A DNA stretch of 64,000 nt from Hoplostethus atlanticus (GCA_034670405.1 JAXDDX010000015.1:4308001-4372000); one strand, 5' to 3'; counted from the stretch's first letter, positions 1-10,570 are shown. Made by a program: numbers and translations. Notes: generated by a model not told the origin, from the sequence alone.

Positions 1-1914
1 GGAGTTTCAAGACCCTCTCAATCCCCCCCACCTACTCACTCGCACTTTCAACTGGACAATGCAACAAAGCGGTATCGACAGAGGTATTATTGGTGTAGTG
101 TTTTGCATGGTGATATATTACGTCTTCATGCAAGTAAGGCATCATAATTTCATATATCATACCTATTGAGTAAAACAGGTGGTCACATGATTGAAACAGG
201 CAGCAGCTTGACATTGAAATAGCACGGTGGAATGTAAAGGTGTGGAGGTCGAGGTGGTGAGTGGCCCTGCTAACTAGCTGTCTTGCATCCTTGCCTTCAA
301 CCATTTTAGCTGTGAACAAAGTTTTATTTTTCAGCTGATGTTTTTCTTGTGTAGCCATAACCAAAACCATACTCTAGACTTACCCAAATTGCTTTAATTA
401 CCTAACCTTAACCAAAACAGAAATCTTAACCAAAGTTGTTTTAGTTGCTTAACCTCAAGGTTATGTATTATGGTTTGTTTTTGGCATAAAAGCAGTGATA
501 GGTATAGAATAGTGATATAGTGATAGAATTAAGGGTGCATAACTTTTTGTAAGATATATACTACCACTGTCTAGATTACTCGTCTCTATTGTAAAAATGT
601 GATTTTACTGTTTGTGTCAATTACAGGCCACCGTAGCTCAAGGGGACGGGAGGTGTGGTGTGTGTGAAGTTGCTGCATTTCCTAGTGGTTGTCAATATAA
701 GCTATAGATTACTTCAAACCCCTTTAAAAAAATGGTAGAAAGAACTACATTGTGCAACATTTAGCAACATGTGTTGCCTATAGGGCATGTCTTTTTGAAG
801 TGAGTCCTGGCCAAGAGGGTAGCAATACAAAAAGAATCCCATGAAAACACGAGTAGTAAAGCAAAACACATTGCACAAACAGAAGCAGAAGTCCTCAGAA
901 GCATTAATGAATGATGTCCATTCATTGTAATAAGCTCCCCAATATGCTCTCTAAAATGGTTCAATTACAAGGTTGAGCTACAAATCTGATTTGGTGTGTG
1001 TGTGTGTGCATATTAGTGTGCAAATGAAGGTTAAAACACAGTGAATGAAATTAAAGGTTTTACTGAGAAAGGACTTCCTCAATGGGAGCACATTTTTCTT
1101 CAGGCATGCAAATGTGGTGTTGAACTTGAATAAAATAAACATTTTTTTTTTCCTGATGGACTATTTTGCATTGAGAGCGCACTTTCTATCACGAGAATGG
1201 GCTCCAAAATCCACCTATGTGTATAAGGCTGTACAAATAAGAGACTTTACTCAGAATACATCTTCCAGGTTCTAGTTTGAGCCCGGCTCCACAACTGCAG
1301 ATGCATACCATAAAAAGGAGTAAACATTTTTTTTAAAAAGCAGCAAAAATCACAAGCTGCTTAGAGAAATTGCTCAGAGAAAGTGGTTAAACTAGTAATA
1401 GCACTGGATGTAGATAACTACTCCTCACTACTGGTGCCAGCTCAACCTTTGCCTGAGGGCCTACTCTGCACATTTCTACCAGCCAGGCTAATGTGTTTGA
1501 CGTAAGAAAGAGTCTGACAGGAGAAGCTGACTCCGACTTAAAGTCTTAAATAATCATGATAATATTCCTATAGGGACCTATAATGTGCCTGTGGTACTGG
1601 ATAGTGAGTTTATAGTGACCTTATTGTACTTTATGGTAGTTTTTATCTCATATGGTATCACTATAACTTTCCCATAATATTCGTACTGGGACTTGCAGTT
1701 AGAACAGTGCCCTTCTAAAATGTATTAAAGCACTGACTATAGTTCTTTTTCATTAGGGTTTCATGGCCCAAGAAACTTTGGTTTCCAGAAATAATGTAGC
1801 AAGGAGAACCATAGGCAAGAAAGACCTGGTGACACTCACAGGGGAAATTCACTTCTTCAAGCCAGAGCTTTGGAGCCTGTGGGCTGGGGCCTGTAAAGAC
1901 TAATGTAATGCCAA
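1..1914. other. Non-coding stretch, no gene seen
   Basis: No exon or recognisable protein is supported here. A 112-codon open frame on the minus strand (32-370) has no family signature I recognise. Positions about 360-470 carry several CCTAACC/TAACCAAA-type words; similar words are common in fish interspersed repeats, so this part may be the edge of a repeat. A short TG run lies near 995-1008. The rest looks like ordinary AT-rich spacer. Confidence 0.5.
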
Positions 1915-2040
1915 TTTAAAGCTGCTATGTGTACTATGTTTCAACATCAATACACCATTGTCAAATTAATTGTGACATCATGGTATACTTTGGTAATGGT
2001 ATATAAAAGTGCTACCTGCTCATAGGTGTACAGCAAATGT
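1915..2040. repeat. Probable end of a MITE, same family as the one at 28491
   Basis: This stretch begins TTTAAAGCTGCTATGTG and continues with CATTGTCAAATTAATTGTGA. The start of the element at 28491 reads TTTAAAGGTGCGACA and then CATTGTGAAATAAATTGTGA. The order and spacing of the matching words suggest two diverged copies of one terminal sequence. I could not find a clear opposite terminus for this copy, so it may be truncated or end near the TTTAAAG word at about 2517. The family name is not known to me. Confidence 0.4.
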
Positions 2041-2561
2041 AAAAGCTTCCATGAACTGGCTATAGGATGAATCACTATTGTTTTATATCAATCAGAGAGA
2101 TAGAGTATAGCAAAAGGGGCATTTGTTTGTATGAAAATGTCACGGTTTATTTCTTTAATTTGTAAGTATGACTTATATCGACCTCTATTGGTGACCAAGG
2201 ACTTGCAACAAGGACAGGTTTTTGGCACAGCCTGTAATGGACACAAGTACATAAGTCACATTTTCATAATAGAGACGCATAAGCTAGGTAATGAAAGCAG
2301 AGCTCTAACAGAAACGTCTAAAGAGGTAATATATCACCATACACTGGACAACTAATAATGCTTTGTCCTGTGCTTTTAGGCTAGAGCACTACTTATCTGT
2401 CTAAGCCAATATCAAGGAAAATTTGTCATTTTTTTTGGTCAAGAAAACTCTCAAACCTCTGCTGATATATTATGGTCATTTGTGCTATGGGACAGTAAAA
2501 CTCTGACTTGTTGCCCCTTTAAAGTAGTTAATTTACTCTAATTGACGCCCCTGACTCCTAT

Positions 2562-2583
2562 CACGTGGTTCATCAAACACGTG
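2562..2583. promoter_or_regulatory. Pair of CACGTG E-boxes
   Basis: Two exact CACGTG hexamers lie at 2562-2567 and 2578-2583, 16 bases centre to centre. CACGTG is the canonical site for bHLH-ZIP factors such as USF, MYC/MAX and TFE. They lie about 570-590 bases upstream of the candidate start codon at 3152, a sensible distance for a proximal promoter. That they act on that exon is inference. Confidence 0.4.
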
Positions 2584-2651
2584 CATGAAAAAACCCTTCT
2601 AAAGTATGCGTTTGTAGAGCGACTAGCTAACTCTGTTTTTTATTTCCATTA

Positions 2652-2667
2652 CACTGCATTATGGGAT
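2652..2667 (-). promoter_or_regulatory. ZNF143/SBS-like promoter site
   Basis: On the minus strand this reads ATCCCATAATGCAGTG. It contains CCCATAATGCA, the core of the Staf/ZNF143 binding sequence found near many vertebrate promoters. A YY1-like AAGATGG word follows at 2691-2697. With the upstream E-boxes and the leader and exon downstream, this supports a promoter between about 2550 and 2900. No TATA box was seen at an obvious position. Confidence 0.45.
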
Positions 2668-2900
2668 TTCGAATTGAGTCAAACACGGTCAAGATGGATG
2701 AGTAATTGAAATGCTATGTAATAATGCAATAACAGCAGACCGTGGGACGGCAGCGCCTCCACAAGCAGCCACTCATATACCGTTAATAGCTGCGTCAAAC
2801 TAGCCAGAGATAGCCGACACAGGACGGGAAGCGAGTAGAGTTTGCCTTCAAAATAAAAGCATCACCATTACGCGCGGAAAGCCATAACGCTCCTTCGCCA

Positions 2901-3149
2901 GTGAGAATTTTATTTATGAAAGCCCAAACCGGAAGTGATAGTTTGTATTCCTGCTACTTTGACTCCGGTACCACCTCCAATACCCTCGCTGCTGAAGGAG
3001 GGACTTTGTTGAGCGCTGCGTTGGTGGATGCTTTACAGTCTGACAGAAGGACCAAGGACTCGAAGAAAATCACTTTTCAGGATTTCCAGAGACAGAGAGG
3101 CTATTTTTCCAGACGACATCACACAGAAGACAAAACAACAGATCGATAA
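2901..3149 (+). other. Upstream ORF (82 codons) in the probable 5' leader
   Basis: An open frame starts at ATG 2901 and stops at TAA 3147-3149, only two bases before the candidate main start codon at 3152 and in a different frame. The peptide has no domain I recognise; it is rich in Ser, Thr and Arg towards its end. If the transcript starts upstream of 2901, ribosomes that translate this frame would terminate next to the main start, which favours either repression or short-distance reinitiation. If transcription starts further downstream, the frame is irrelevant. A second open frame (3028-3216) overlaps the main start in yet another frame and looks accidental. Confidence 0.35.
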
Positions 3150-3151
3150 AC

Positions 3152-3212
3152 ATGAAAAATCCTCTGTACTGGGCTATGCTGGTCGGGATGACCATCCTAC
3201 TGATGGAGCAAG
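3152..3212 (+). CDS. Candidate first coding exon, signal-peptide-like, gene unidentified
   Basis: The exon starts at ATG 3152 with a favourable context (A at -3) and encodes 20 complete residues beginning MKNPLYWAML, followed by one base before a strong GTAAGT splice donor at 3213. The peptide has a Lys near the start and then a hydrophobic run of Trp, Ala, Met, Leu, Val, Gly, Ile, as in a secretory signal peptide. The intron is phase 1, the usual phase for a signal-peptide exon followed by extracellular modules (Ig, EGF, CUB and similar). This suggests the first exon of a secreted or membrane protein, perhaps a neural adhesion-type gene with a very long first intron. I compared it from memory with IgLON, contactin, KIRREL and IL1RAPL starts and found no match, so no symbol is given. 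No second exon was found in the window. Confidence 0.5.
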
Positions 3213-4737
3213 GTAAGTGATGTGTTTTTGCAATCCTTCTATTACTTGTTATTATTATCTTTGGCTCAGTTCTGGCACTCAGTTCTACCTTATACATGGC
3301 GTGAGCAAGCCTGTACGCCTGCATTTGACATCAGGACTCTTGTCATATAAACCGCAGTTTAAATTAAGCGATTAGTGAAGTGCAGTTTAGCTGTCTTGAT
3401 GCCAGTGGCTCGACTCTCTAAGTATGCGAGTGCGTGCTTTCAACTTGTTTTGTACACGGGTCATTGCAATATTGTAGCTTTTTTTTCCTCCTGCGAAAGT
3501 TTAATCTCATCAAATGGATTCGCAGCAGATTGAGTTATGCTTCTGTTTTGCATCGCTTTTGCAAAAAAAAACAAAAAAAACCCAACTACAACAACATATT
3601 GAACGTTGTATATACAGTATATGTTATCAGGTAGCCTGTAGCTGGATGTATTTAACGTTAATTGAATGCAGCTGGGGTGTTGCTGCGATGCATGTCTGAT
3701 TTGCGTGTATGTGGCTCCGGCTGCCCGTGGATCATCTTGACGCACGGTAAATCTCCCGGACGGGAGGTCTTTGCAGCAAAGTTGATTAAGTATTAGTTCT
3801 TAATCCACATTGACTTCTTGTTCGGGTCAGCCAAGTTAAACCCTGTATTCTCCAGGCAGGCGGGAGGGCTTTGCTATTGGAAAGGGGGACATTTGCGCCC
3901 GAAGCGGCTCACAGTCTTTTCGACCCCTGTTTACGCCTGACATTAAAAATTCAATCCCCTAACTAGATTGCGACTGGACGGGGACCCAAACGTGCACATG
4001 AACGACACGTAAGGAAAATTAAAATATAATTCCCCCTGGCTGTCTTTGTAAGACCCAATCTTCCTTGTGCGTATTTACACGTGTATTTATCTGGCTTTGA
4101 GCTCCATCCTCAACCTGTAATAGGACAGGGCTCCACATGGTGTTAAATTATCTCTCTGGTAATGACCCAATGCCTTGTGGCGTGATGGTCAACATAATAG
4201 GTAGATAAATCATTAAATACATACATTCTGGAGGTCTGTTTTTCCTCTTAAACATCAATGGAGGCCAAATAGCTTTCATTTGGACACCAGCCCCCTTGCT
4301 CTTTATGCCTGCTACTGTACAAAATGCTCTCTTCCAAATCCAACAGTATTGCTCACTATGTGAGAAGCACTGTATGTCTCTTACAAAAGCTATGTGTCTA
4401 GTGGTAGTATACAGCCAATACTGTAAGACAAATTATTTAAAAAATGACATACATTGTTAAAAAATGATTATTTCAAGTGTAACTGGCAAAGATTCACAGT
4501 ACTGCCACGCATTTGTAGGGATTTCTCAGAAATTGAATCACAGAAGTGGATTTCTAAGGAACAGTAAGTTGACCTTTAAATATCATTTGTTATGATTACT
4601 TGACAGGCTCAAAGAAAAGCTGGGTAACACGATCAACAAGTTTCCATTAGTTACCCATGCAATGAGTGAACTCTTTCCCCCTTGCTTTTCGTGCTTATTT
4701 TAAAATGACCAATGATCTGCGACAATTCTTAAATGAG
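3213..4737. other. Probable start of a long intron, nothing coding
   Basis: After the GTAAGT donor there is no further convincing exon. Short open frames at 3434-3745 overlap one another on both strands, cross A- and T-runs and have no recognisable domain. No repeat family was identified. Confidence 0.4.
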
Positions 4738-4811
4738 AAATGTGCATCGTTGGCTCACCACATGATCCCCACTCTAAATCGGATCATGTGGAGAGCCAAC
4801 AATGCACATTT
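4738..4811. repeat. Near-perfect inverted repeat, 31-bp stem, 12-base loop
   Basis: The left arm (4738-4768, starting AAATGTGCATCGTTGGCTC) pairs with the right arm (4781-4811) at 29 of 31 positions across a 12-base loop. A related word, AAATGTGCATAGTTGGCTG, occurs again at 5298-5316 (17 of 19 identical to the left arm), so the arm sequence is part of something repeated locally. The structure could be a tiny fold-back transposon or a transposon-derived small-RNA hairpin. It does not match any known microRNA I can recall. Confidence 0.75.
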
Positions 4812-5592
4812 GCGCACAAGTATGCGCCCCTAGCCCTCTTAAGTAACTCGTTAAGAGTACTTTTGCTTAACTCACTTCAGAGCAAGCCATAGCAACACCA
4901 TCAGTTGTTGATCCTCACTTTTAAAATGCAAGTCAAGGCTGTTGCTCTCTTTTTAAGCCAATTTCATTTATATGCATCATATGTCAGATTGCATTTCTCC
5001 ACCATCAGCACGTTGTCTGCATGAGATGCCATGGGATTTTCGAAACGATATGAAATAAAAAAAGTAACAACATTCTAATTTAAAAAGTAATTAATAGCGC
5101 ATTACAAGAAGTGAACAACTAACACGTTAAGTTACTAGTTACCACAAAAATAAAGTAATCTGAGTACTCATTATCCGCAAAACCTATACCAGTGGAAGAA
5201 CTTATGTGCAGAAATGTGTCAAAATGTGCAGATGTGCAGTGTTCGCTATTCACCTAATGAATATTTATGGTTGGCGGTAACATATGCACAGATGGGCAAA
5301 TGTGCATAGTTGGCTGTTGTCATTTTCAGATCATATTTACAGACGGACGTAACACATGTACAGAAACATGCGTGCAAATATGTAACAGCTCTTATGCAGA
5401 GATACGTATAGATACATGTACAGGTCCTCTCAGGAACGCAGATCAGACCCATGCGAGCAGGGCGGAGGCAGAGAGTGCAGTGCAGATCATAGGAACAGAG
5501 AAAACCAGTCCAGAGCATTTGATAGATACAGTCGAGTTGCCTGGGCTTCAGCACACTCATGGCTGGCTGAGGCTGGAGCCGCTGTGGCGGGA
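4812..5592. other. Spacer with recurring ATGTGCA words
   Basis: No gene is seen. The part from about 5217 to 5420 is rich in variants of ATGTGCA, TGCACAT and ACATGTAC, including a small palindromic pair around 5285-5308. It lies immediately 3' of the antisense LINE relic (in LINE orientation) and could be its untranslated tail, but no family match is claimed. Confidence 0.4.
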
Positions 5593-5740
5593 GGCATTGT
5601 ACAGCTGGATAGCAGTCGACACGAATAAGTGCTTGAGGCGGTTCTCGATGCCTTAGGGGGACGAGCCGGAGGCTAAAATTGCTCTGGGGCTGCATCAGCT
5701 CACCATAGAGAGGGTGTGAGGCATTGTCCAAAATGAAGCT
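5593..5740 (-). pseudogene. Antisense LINE relic, C-terminal end of reverse-transcriptase ORF
   Basis: Read on the minus strand, 5740 to about 5647 gives a peptide containing ILDNASHPLYGEL and RLVPLRHRE. After a frameshift, 5646-5593 gives ENRLKHLFVSTAIQLYNA. The arrangement (D..HPL, a basic stretch with Arg pairs, then R..xxF.xxAIxLxN) matches the conserved tail just before the stop codon of many fish non-LTR retrotransposon ORF2 proteins of the jockey/L2/RTE-like groups. It is broken: the two halves are in different frames, and the rest of the reverse transcriptase is not next to it. The 172-codon open frame covering it (5246-5764) continues in the wrong frame past the shift, so its length is misleading. 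Confidence 0.65.
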
Positions 5741-7059
5741 GGGTTTGGTGTTGTTATGTCCCATTTTTCTTTTTTTCCCCCCTTTGTTTTATTTTGTACA
5801 TTGTTTCTAGTTTGCAACCGCGTGTTAGTATTTGTTATTGATTTTGGATCATACAGTACTGTACTGACAGTTTTGTAATGTCTCTCAATAAAAGTAATCT
5901 TTGATAATCTTCTCCTCTGCAACAGGAGAGCGTGGAGAGTTGTGTGCATTAAGGTTTACGCTTGACTTCAAAGTCAGACATGGGAAGAAGTATTACATGT
6001 GACTTGAATGCATCGTACAGAACCTCTGCTCTCTTCGGTGCATCAGTATGAGGTGCGGTGTGGGAGTCTGCAGCTGTTCATGCTGTCTTTTCTTTGTGGA
6101 TTGAATTTGAAGTAGTGTCCAAAATGTGTGAATTGGCAATGTGTGAAATGTGTGAACTGTTATTGGATGACCTGGAAAAATCTGCACCCGGGTTGTTTTA
6201 CAATAGACCCATCCTCCGTGAGAGCTGAATGAACATGGCCCATTTGAATGGTAGGTGCGAAGCCAATAACTGTGGGTGTTGTTTGTTTGAAGAAGGCAAA
6301 CAAGTTACAAAAAAAAAAATTACAAATAATAAAATACATCATGACGTCAAACTGCTCAAAAAGAAGTAGCATATGTTCTTTTTCCTCAGAAAACTTTTTT
6401 TTCTGGAGTATTAATCCATTTTAAGATAAACACTGGTAATGAGACAGCCTCATTGTCTAAGCAGCCCCCCCTCCTGTCAGCCCTCGCCCCTCCTGTCAGC
6501 CCTCGCCCCCCCTCCCACCCCTCTCTCTGTATGTGGCTGGGAGACAGTGCTGGCTGTGTTGCCAGGATGCAGCAGAAACTCTTCTGGTTTTCTGGCCAAA
6601 ACCCTTGCAGGCCTGTTTATTGTGCCCTTGTCCTTCCTCCGCCAGCCCGCGTCCAGCAATGACGAGAATTATAGCCAGTTAAATCGAAATTTGGAGCAAC
6701 AGCTGTTATTGGATGACCAGCCGAGAGAGCGGAGATGGATTGCGTGGCGGTATGGGGAGGCATGGCGTGCTTGTTGTACGCTACCTTTTGTCGAAGACAC
6801 TGAGATCATTGTTGATGGGTAGAGAGTGTTCTCTTATCACAGGGTTACAGCTACTCAGTGGGGACCTCAAGGCAAAAGAAGCAGAGCCGTTGCCGTAAAA
6901 CTGTCTGTGTCCGTCTCCCAGCGTGTAGTTCACATAATGCCCGGACAGAGCAGAATCAATGGGCAGAGCAAGCAGATGGCGGACAATGGCAGGTAGGATA
7001 GGTTATCTCCACCTGTGCACAGTGGAGTGATATCAAAATGTGATAAAGTGCGCATCGTG
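5741..7059. other. Spacer, no gene seen
   Basis: An AATAAA hexamer occurs near 5887 on the plus strand, but no transcript leading to it is recognisable. The 16-base word CTGTTATTGGATGACC occurs twice, at 6158-6173 and at about 6703-6718. The 127-codon open frame at 6439-6822 begins in a C-rich tandem repeat and has no recognisable domain. Confidence 0.4.
6471..6508 (+). repeat. Two exact copies of a 19-bp tandem unit
   Basis: CTCCTGTCAGCCCTCGCCC occurs at 6471-6489 and again directly at 6490-6508, inside a C-rich, low-complexity stretch. This is a minimal minisatellite. Confidence 0.85.
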
Positions 7060-8170
7060 TAAATTGGACAGTGAGATATTATTTAAGCATTATCAATTTC
7101 TCGGCCACCCTCAGACACTCTAACACTGTTATATACCATCACTATGTGATGTTTAATGCATTCCAGTTTTGTGATTTAATTTACTTTTTTGGCATACCCA
7201 CTTTACCTCAACCTACCTTGTCTGCATCTGCTTCAGTTAGCGATTGCCTACATTTCCCAGAATGCCCTTCGACAACCCCCAGAAAAGAGCGTTCCCTGCG
7301 CTGTATATGGGTAGGTCGAGAGAGAGTGACAGCGATAGTTAGAGCAGGAGATTTTTTCCAGTCGAGAAGAAGTGTGAGTCACGCCCCGTACTCAAAACAC
7401 ATCATGTCTTGTGGCTACATTGTATTCTGGTCTATTGAGGCGGCTGTCATTGGAGAAATAGAGTGCTGCAGGAATGAATCCTAAAACCAGGAAATTAGTT
7501 AGCGTTTTTGCACTAAGGGTTCTTAAGAGGTTATCACGTTTTGTTCTACGACCCAAAATACGTCAGTAAATACCCCACTTGTGAATTTTGAAGCTTTTAC
7601 GCGTCTTGAAAAAGGCGGTTGCTAACAAGTGACTAAATGAGACTACAGAGGTTGTCGGGGACATTAAACGTCATCACGCTGAACACAGTAACTCATCTAC
7701 TCACTAGTCCGCCTTTACAGCCTCTAGTTGTGTTTATACTGGCGCTCTTTCAAACTATTCTAACTCAAACTTTCCAACTTGTAGATTTATCAATTTATAG
7801 TATTTTTAGTGGTGGTGACGTTGAAGTCATGCGACCCTGGTGTAGTTCGTTTATAGCCTAATGTTAGCTTTTTACTTCTGGCGATTGCATTTACGCTTCA
7901 AAAATCATCAAAGTGGTGTTCATTTGTGAAGTATCATACAATTTTGTTTGCCCCAGAGCTTATTTTCTGCAATAATCCAAAATCCAATGCAAAAATCCCA
8001 TTGTTTTTTTGTCGAGGGAACCAGGGTGATGCTAACTTCCGGGTTGGCCTACAAAAATACGTCATCCCTGCACCACTCTATTGGTGTCTCTGCCTCTACG
8101 CTGGATTTCTGTGTGACTGTTGGTGCAAAATGGTGAGTCTAGAAATTGTAGCTGTGCTGGAAATATCTTG
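7060..8170. repeat. Probable interspersed repeat of unknown class
   Basis: This block differs in texture from its neighbours and reads like repetitive sequence I associate with fish genomes, for example around 7590-7680 and 8030-8080. It contains a ZNF143/SBS-like site (7248-7266) of the kind often carried by fish repeats. No terminal inverted repeats or target duplications were found and the boundaries are rough. Open frames here (7071-7484, 7926-8171) have no recognisable domain. Confidence 0.3.
7248..7266 (+). promoter_or_regulatory. ZNF143/SBS-like site with ACTACA-type flank
   Basis: CTACATTTCCCAGAATGCC is very close to the extended Staf/ZNF143 motif (ACTACAATTCCCAGAATGC). It is the second such site in the first 8 kb. 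No exon is visible next to it, so it is probably carried by a repeat. Confidence 0.5.
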
Positions 8171-10214
8171 ACGTTGTCTACGCTTGGCCATTTATCTGAG
8201 GGAATAAGAAAAATACACCACCAAACAACAAAATGGACCCACAAATGCAATGCACATTGCCAATAGTTGTTTTTCACAGCGTTCAAGTGTTTTATGGTGG
8301 ATTTTTCCAGTTGCGTGGCTTGTCTCACTGGAAACGAGGCATCATTTTTTTTTTCTGTTAAACTTGATTGGTGCTTCCTGACACAATGCTATTATTAAGG
8401 AAATTAGGCACATTAGGTACAGATGATGAGTGTGAGTAATTGACATTGGTTACTCCGCAGATGTGAAATTGCCACTTTGCCTGTTTCATCAAAATAACAA
8501 GAGGGCTTATTTGTTTACCAAATGAATAAATTACAAATTGGAGGAAATTGTTGTCTTGTTCAATCCTGGAGTGGGAAACAATTTTCTTGTTACAATGTTG
8601 TTCCAGCCGTCAAGATTATTATTTTTTGGTATGTCCTCAAGTTCATATTACAAATTATTGGTAGAGGCTTGATTGATTCACTCACTCATAATTAGCCGGA
8701 GCTGCTTCTGCTGGCGGCTCTCAGCACCAGTAGTGTGCATGGATCTGACAATTCATCAAAAAAAAAAAAGAAAAAAAAAACTTTCACCATGTCATTGAGA
8801 AAATCAGACTTTTCAGACTCCTATATGACATGACTAGAAGAGGTCCAGTAGGAATCAGGAGATAGATAGATAAGTAGATAGATAGCACACACATATATAC
8901 AATGATAGGTACTATCCCAGAGGAAAATTCAGATGTGAAATGCAGATAAACACTTCCAGTCAAATCATTCATAGGCAGAAAATGCAATCAGGTTTTGCTG
9001 TGTTGTAGGTAATGGAAATGTGTTGAATAAAGTCCTCAGTTTGCAGATTTCTTTTCCCACCACTTCCTGGATATCAAATACCGCACCGTCATCATGCAGT
9101 AACAATACTTTCAATCACACAAAAGTACGGGGTTAGCTAACAGAGCAGGGTTTTCTTCCCCTGCACCGTTTGCCAAGTCCCAGTGAAGTGGTCATGTGGC
9201 CCGGTGGCAACGCCGGCCACTGCCAGGCGAGCCTGATTAATAAGCAACAGGGTTAGTGACTTCAGACTGTGTCCATTCACCAGGTTGTTGTGTCCGAGGA
9301 ATGCTGCCTTGTTGAGAAACCCAGAGCTCGCCCCCTGCACCGGTTGTTTCTATGTAACCAGCGTCGGCAACAAAGATGCATAGGAAACACTCCTGGATGT
9401 ATATGTGTCCTTTCGGGGTGAGGGAATGCCAAAGGCTGCTTCGCAGAGTGGCATGAAGTGCTGAGTTCAAACTCCTCCAACATTTTTGACTTCTGACACA
9501 AAGGAAGGACTTTTTTCCTCAAGAGTTTAGAAGAGCTAAACTAAGAAAGAAATTGCTGAGAGGCTTAGATTCCAAGTTGCCACGCAAACAAGTTCCCCTT
9601 GTTTGTTAGGAGCATTATTTATGAAGCATTCATATGCAAGCTGCAAGTTGTGGATTGCGGATGCCATTTCCTGCATCTCATTTGAAAAATCTCATCTTAC
9701 ATCTGTTATTTATTTTTGTATTTTTTTTTTATATCGGGAGGATAAAGGAACAAGGTATCGCGCTGGAGGAGTGCCAGAGGGCCTATGTAGTGACCTCTTT
9801 GAAACAGAATATATGGTAATAAATGTGTTAAGTGTAAAGTTGCAGTCAGTCTATACACATTTTGGCCTAAAATGATGTCAGTTATGTCAAAGTGCTGCAC
9901 ATTGGAGGCAGAAGAACCTGCTGATGCTGCCCTTACACCCCTATCCATTTTTTCAAGAAGCAATTTTATGTTTTTTACGTGGGGGGAGAGTAAATGAATA
10001 ACATCATTAGCTGTAGGCTGATTTAAAAAAAACAACAACGAAGACATGCTTTTCTATGTCTTATTTTGGTGAAGAGTTTTCCAGAACAGTCATTTTGAAA
10101 TGCGGTTGTCAAACCTCCAAGTGTAGTGAATTGACAAATCTGACTGACTCCGTGTTCATTCCAGTCCAGTGAAAACAACTTGCAAAAAAAAAAAATGTCA
10201 TAACGCATAACCTG
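8171..10214. other. Non-coding stretch
   Basis: No gene is seen. It contains an A-rich run at 8757-8780 and the antisense repeat tail described separately. The remaining open frames are short, overlap on both strands and show no domain. Confidence 0.45.
8866..8942 (-). repeat. Antisense LINE/SINE 3' tail with GATA-type repeat
   Basis: On the minus strand the segment runs CTGAATTTTCCTCTGGGATAGTACC and then, after about 30 bases, into repeated CTAT units. This is a degenerate form of the widespread fish retroelement ending TGAATTTCCC...GGGATCAATAAAGTATCTATCTATC. The body of the element is not recognisable. A plus-strand element with the same kind of ending lies at 30726-30785. Confidence 0.5.
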
Positions 10215-10570
10215 CAGCATAAAGGTAGAAAGAAACGCGGCGAGGGAAACGTGGCGGATGGCAGTGGAGAGAAATGACAGCGAGAGACGGCGGCGAGGAA
10301 GCAGACGAGGAGCTGCCAGGGAATCAAAGTGAACGATGGTGTTTGTGTTCCATTCGCCCGCCAATACAAACACAACTGGAGCCGCAGCGCTGCTCCGCAT
10401 TTCATAGGGGACCGTTTGACTGAGCGCACTCGCTCGTTTTCAGCAAGGCCAGATTCACTCATTACAGCGCGCACAGTCACACTCGGGAGCAGCATAAGGA
10501 GCCGCGGCCTCGCCAGCGCCGTCCACCGGACGCCGGAGCGGTCGGAGTCGTGTTTCTGATAGACGCCGTA
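10215..10570. promoter_or_regulatory. CpG-rich block, possible alternative promoter
   Basis: This is one of the few CpG-dense, G+C-rich stretches in the window, with many CG dinucleotides between about 10230 and 10570 (for example GCCGCGG, CCGGACGCCGG). CpG dinucleotides are depleted elsewhere. Such a block inside a presumed long intron may be an alternative promoter or exon. No start codon with a convincing signal peptide or splice donor was identified. The 173-codon minus-strand frame covering it (10109-10630) is probably a by-product of low stop-codon frequency. Confidence 0.3.

Noticed and set aside
32-370. 112-codon minus-strand open frame at the window start
   Set aside because: No domain was recognised; it borders repeat-like CCTAACC words and is more likely repeat or spacer than a gene.
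3028-3216. Second open frame overlapping the candidate first exon
   Set aside because: It runs in a different frame from the signal-peptide exon, reads through the splice donor and has no hydrophobic start.
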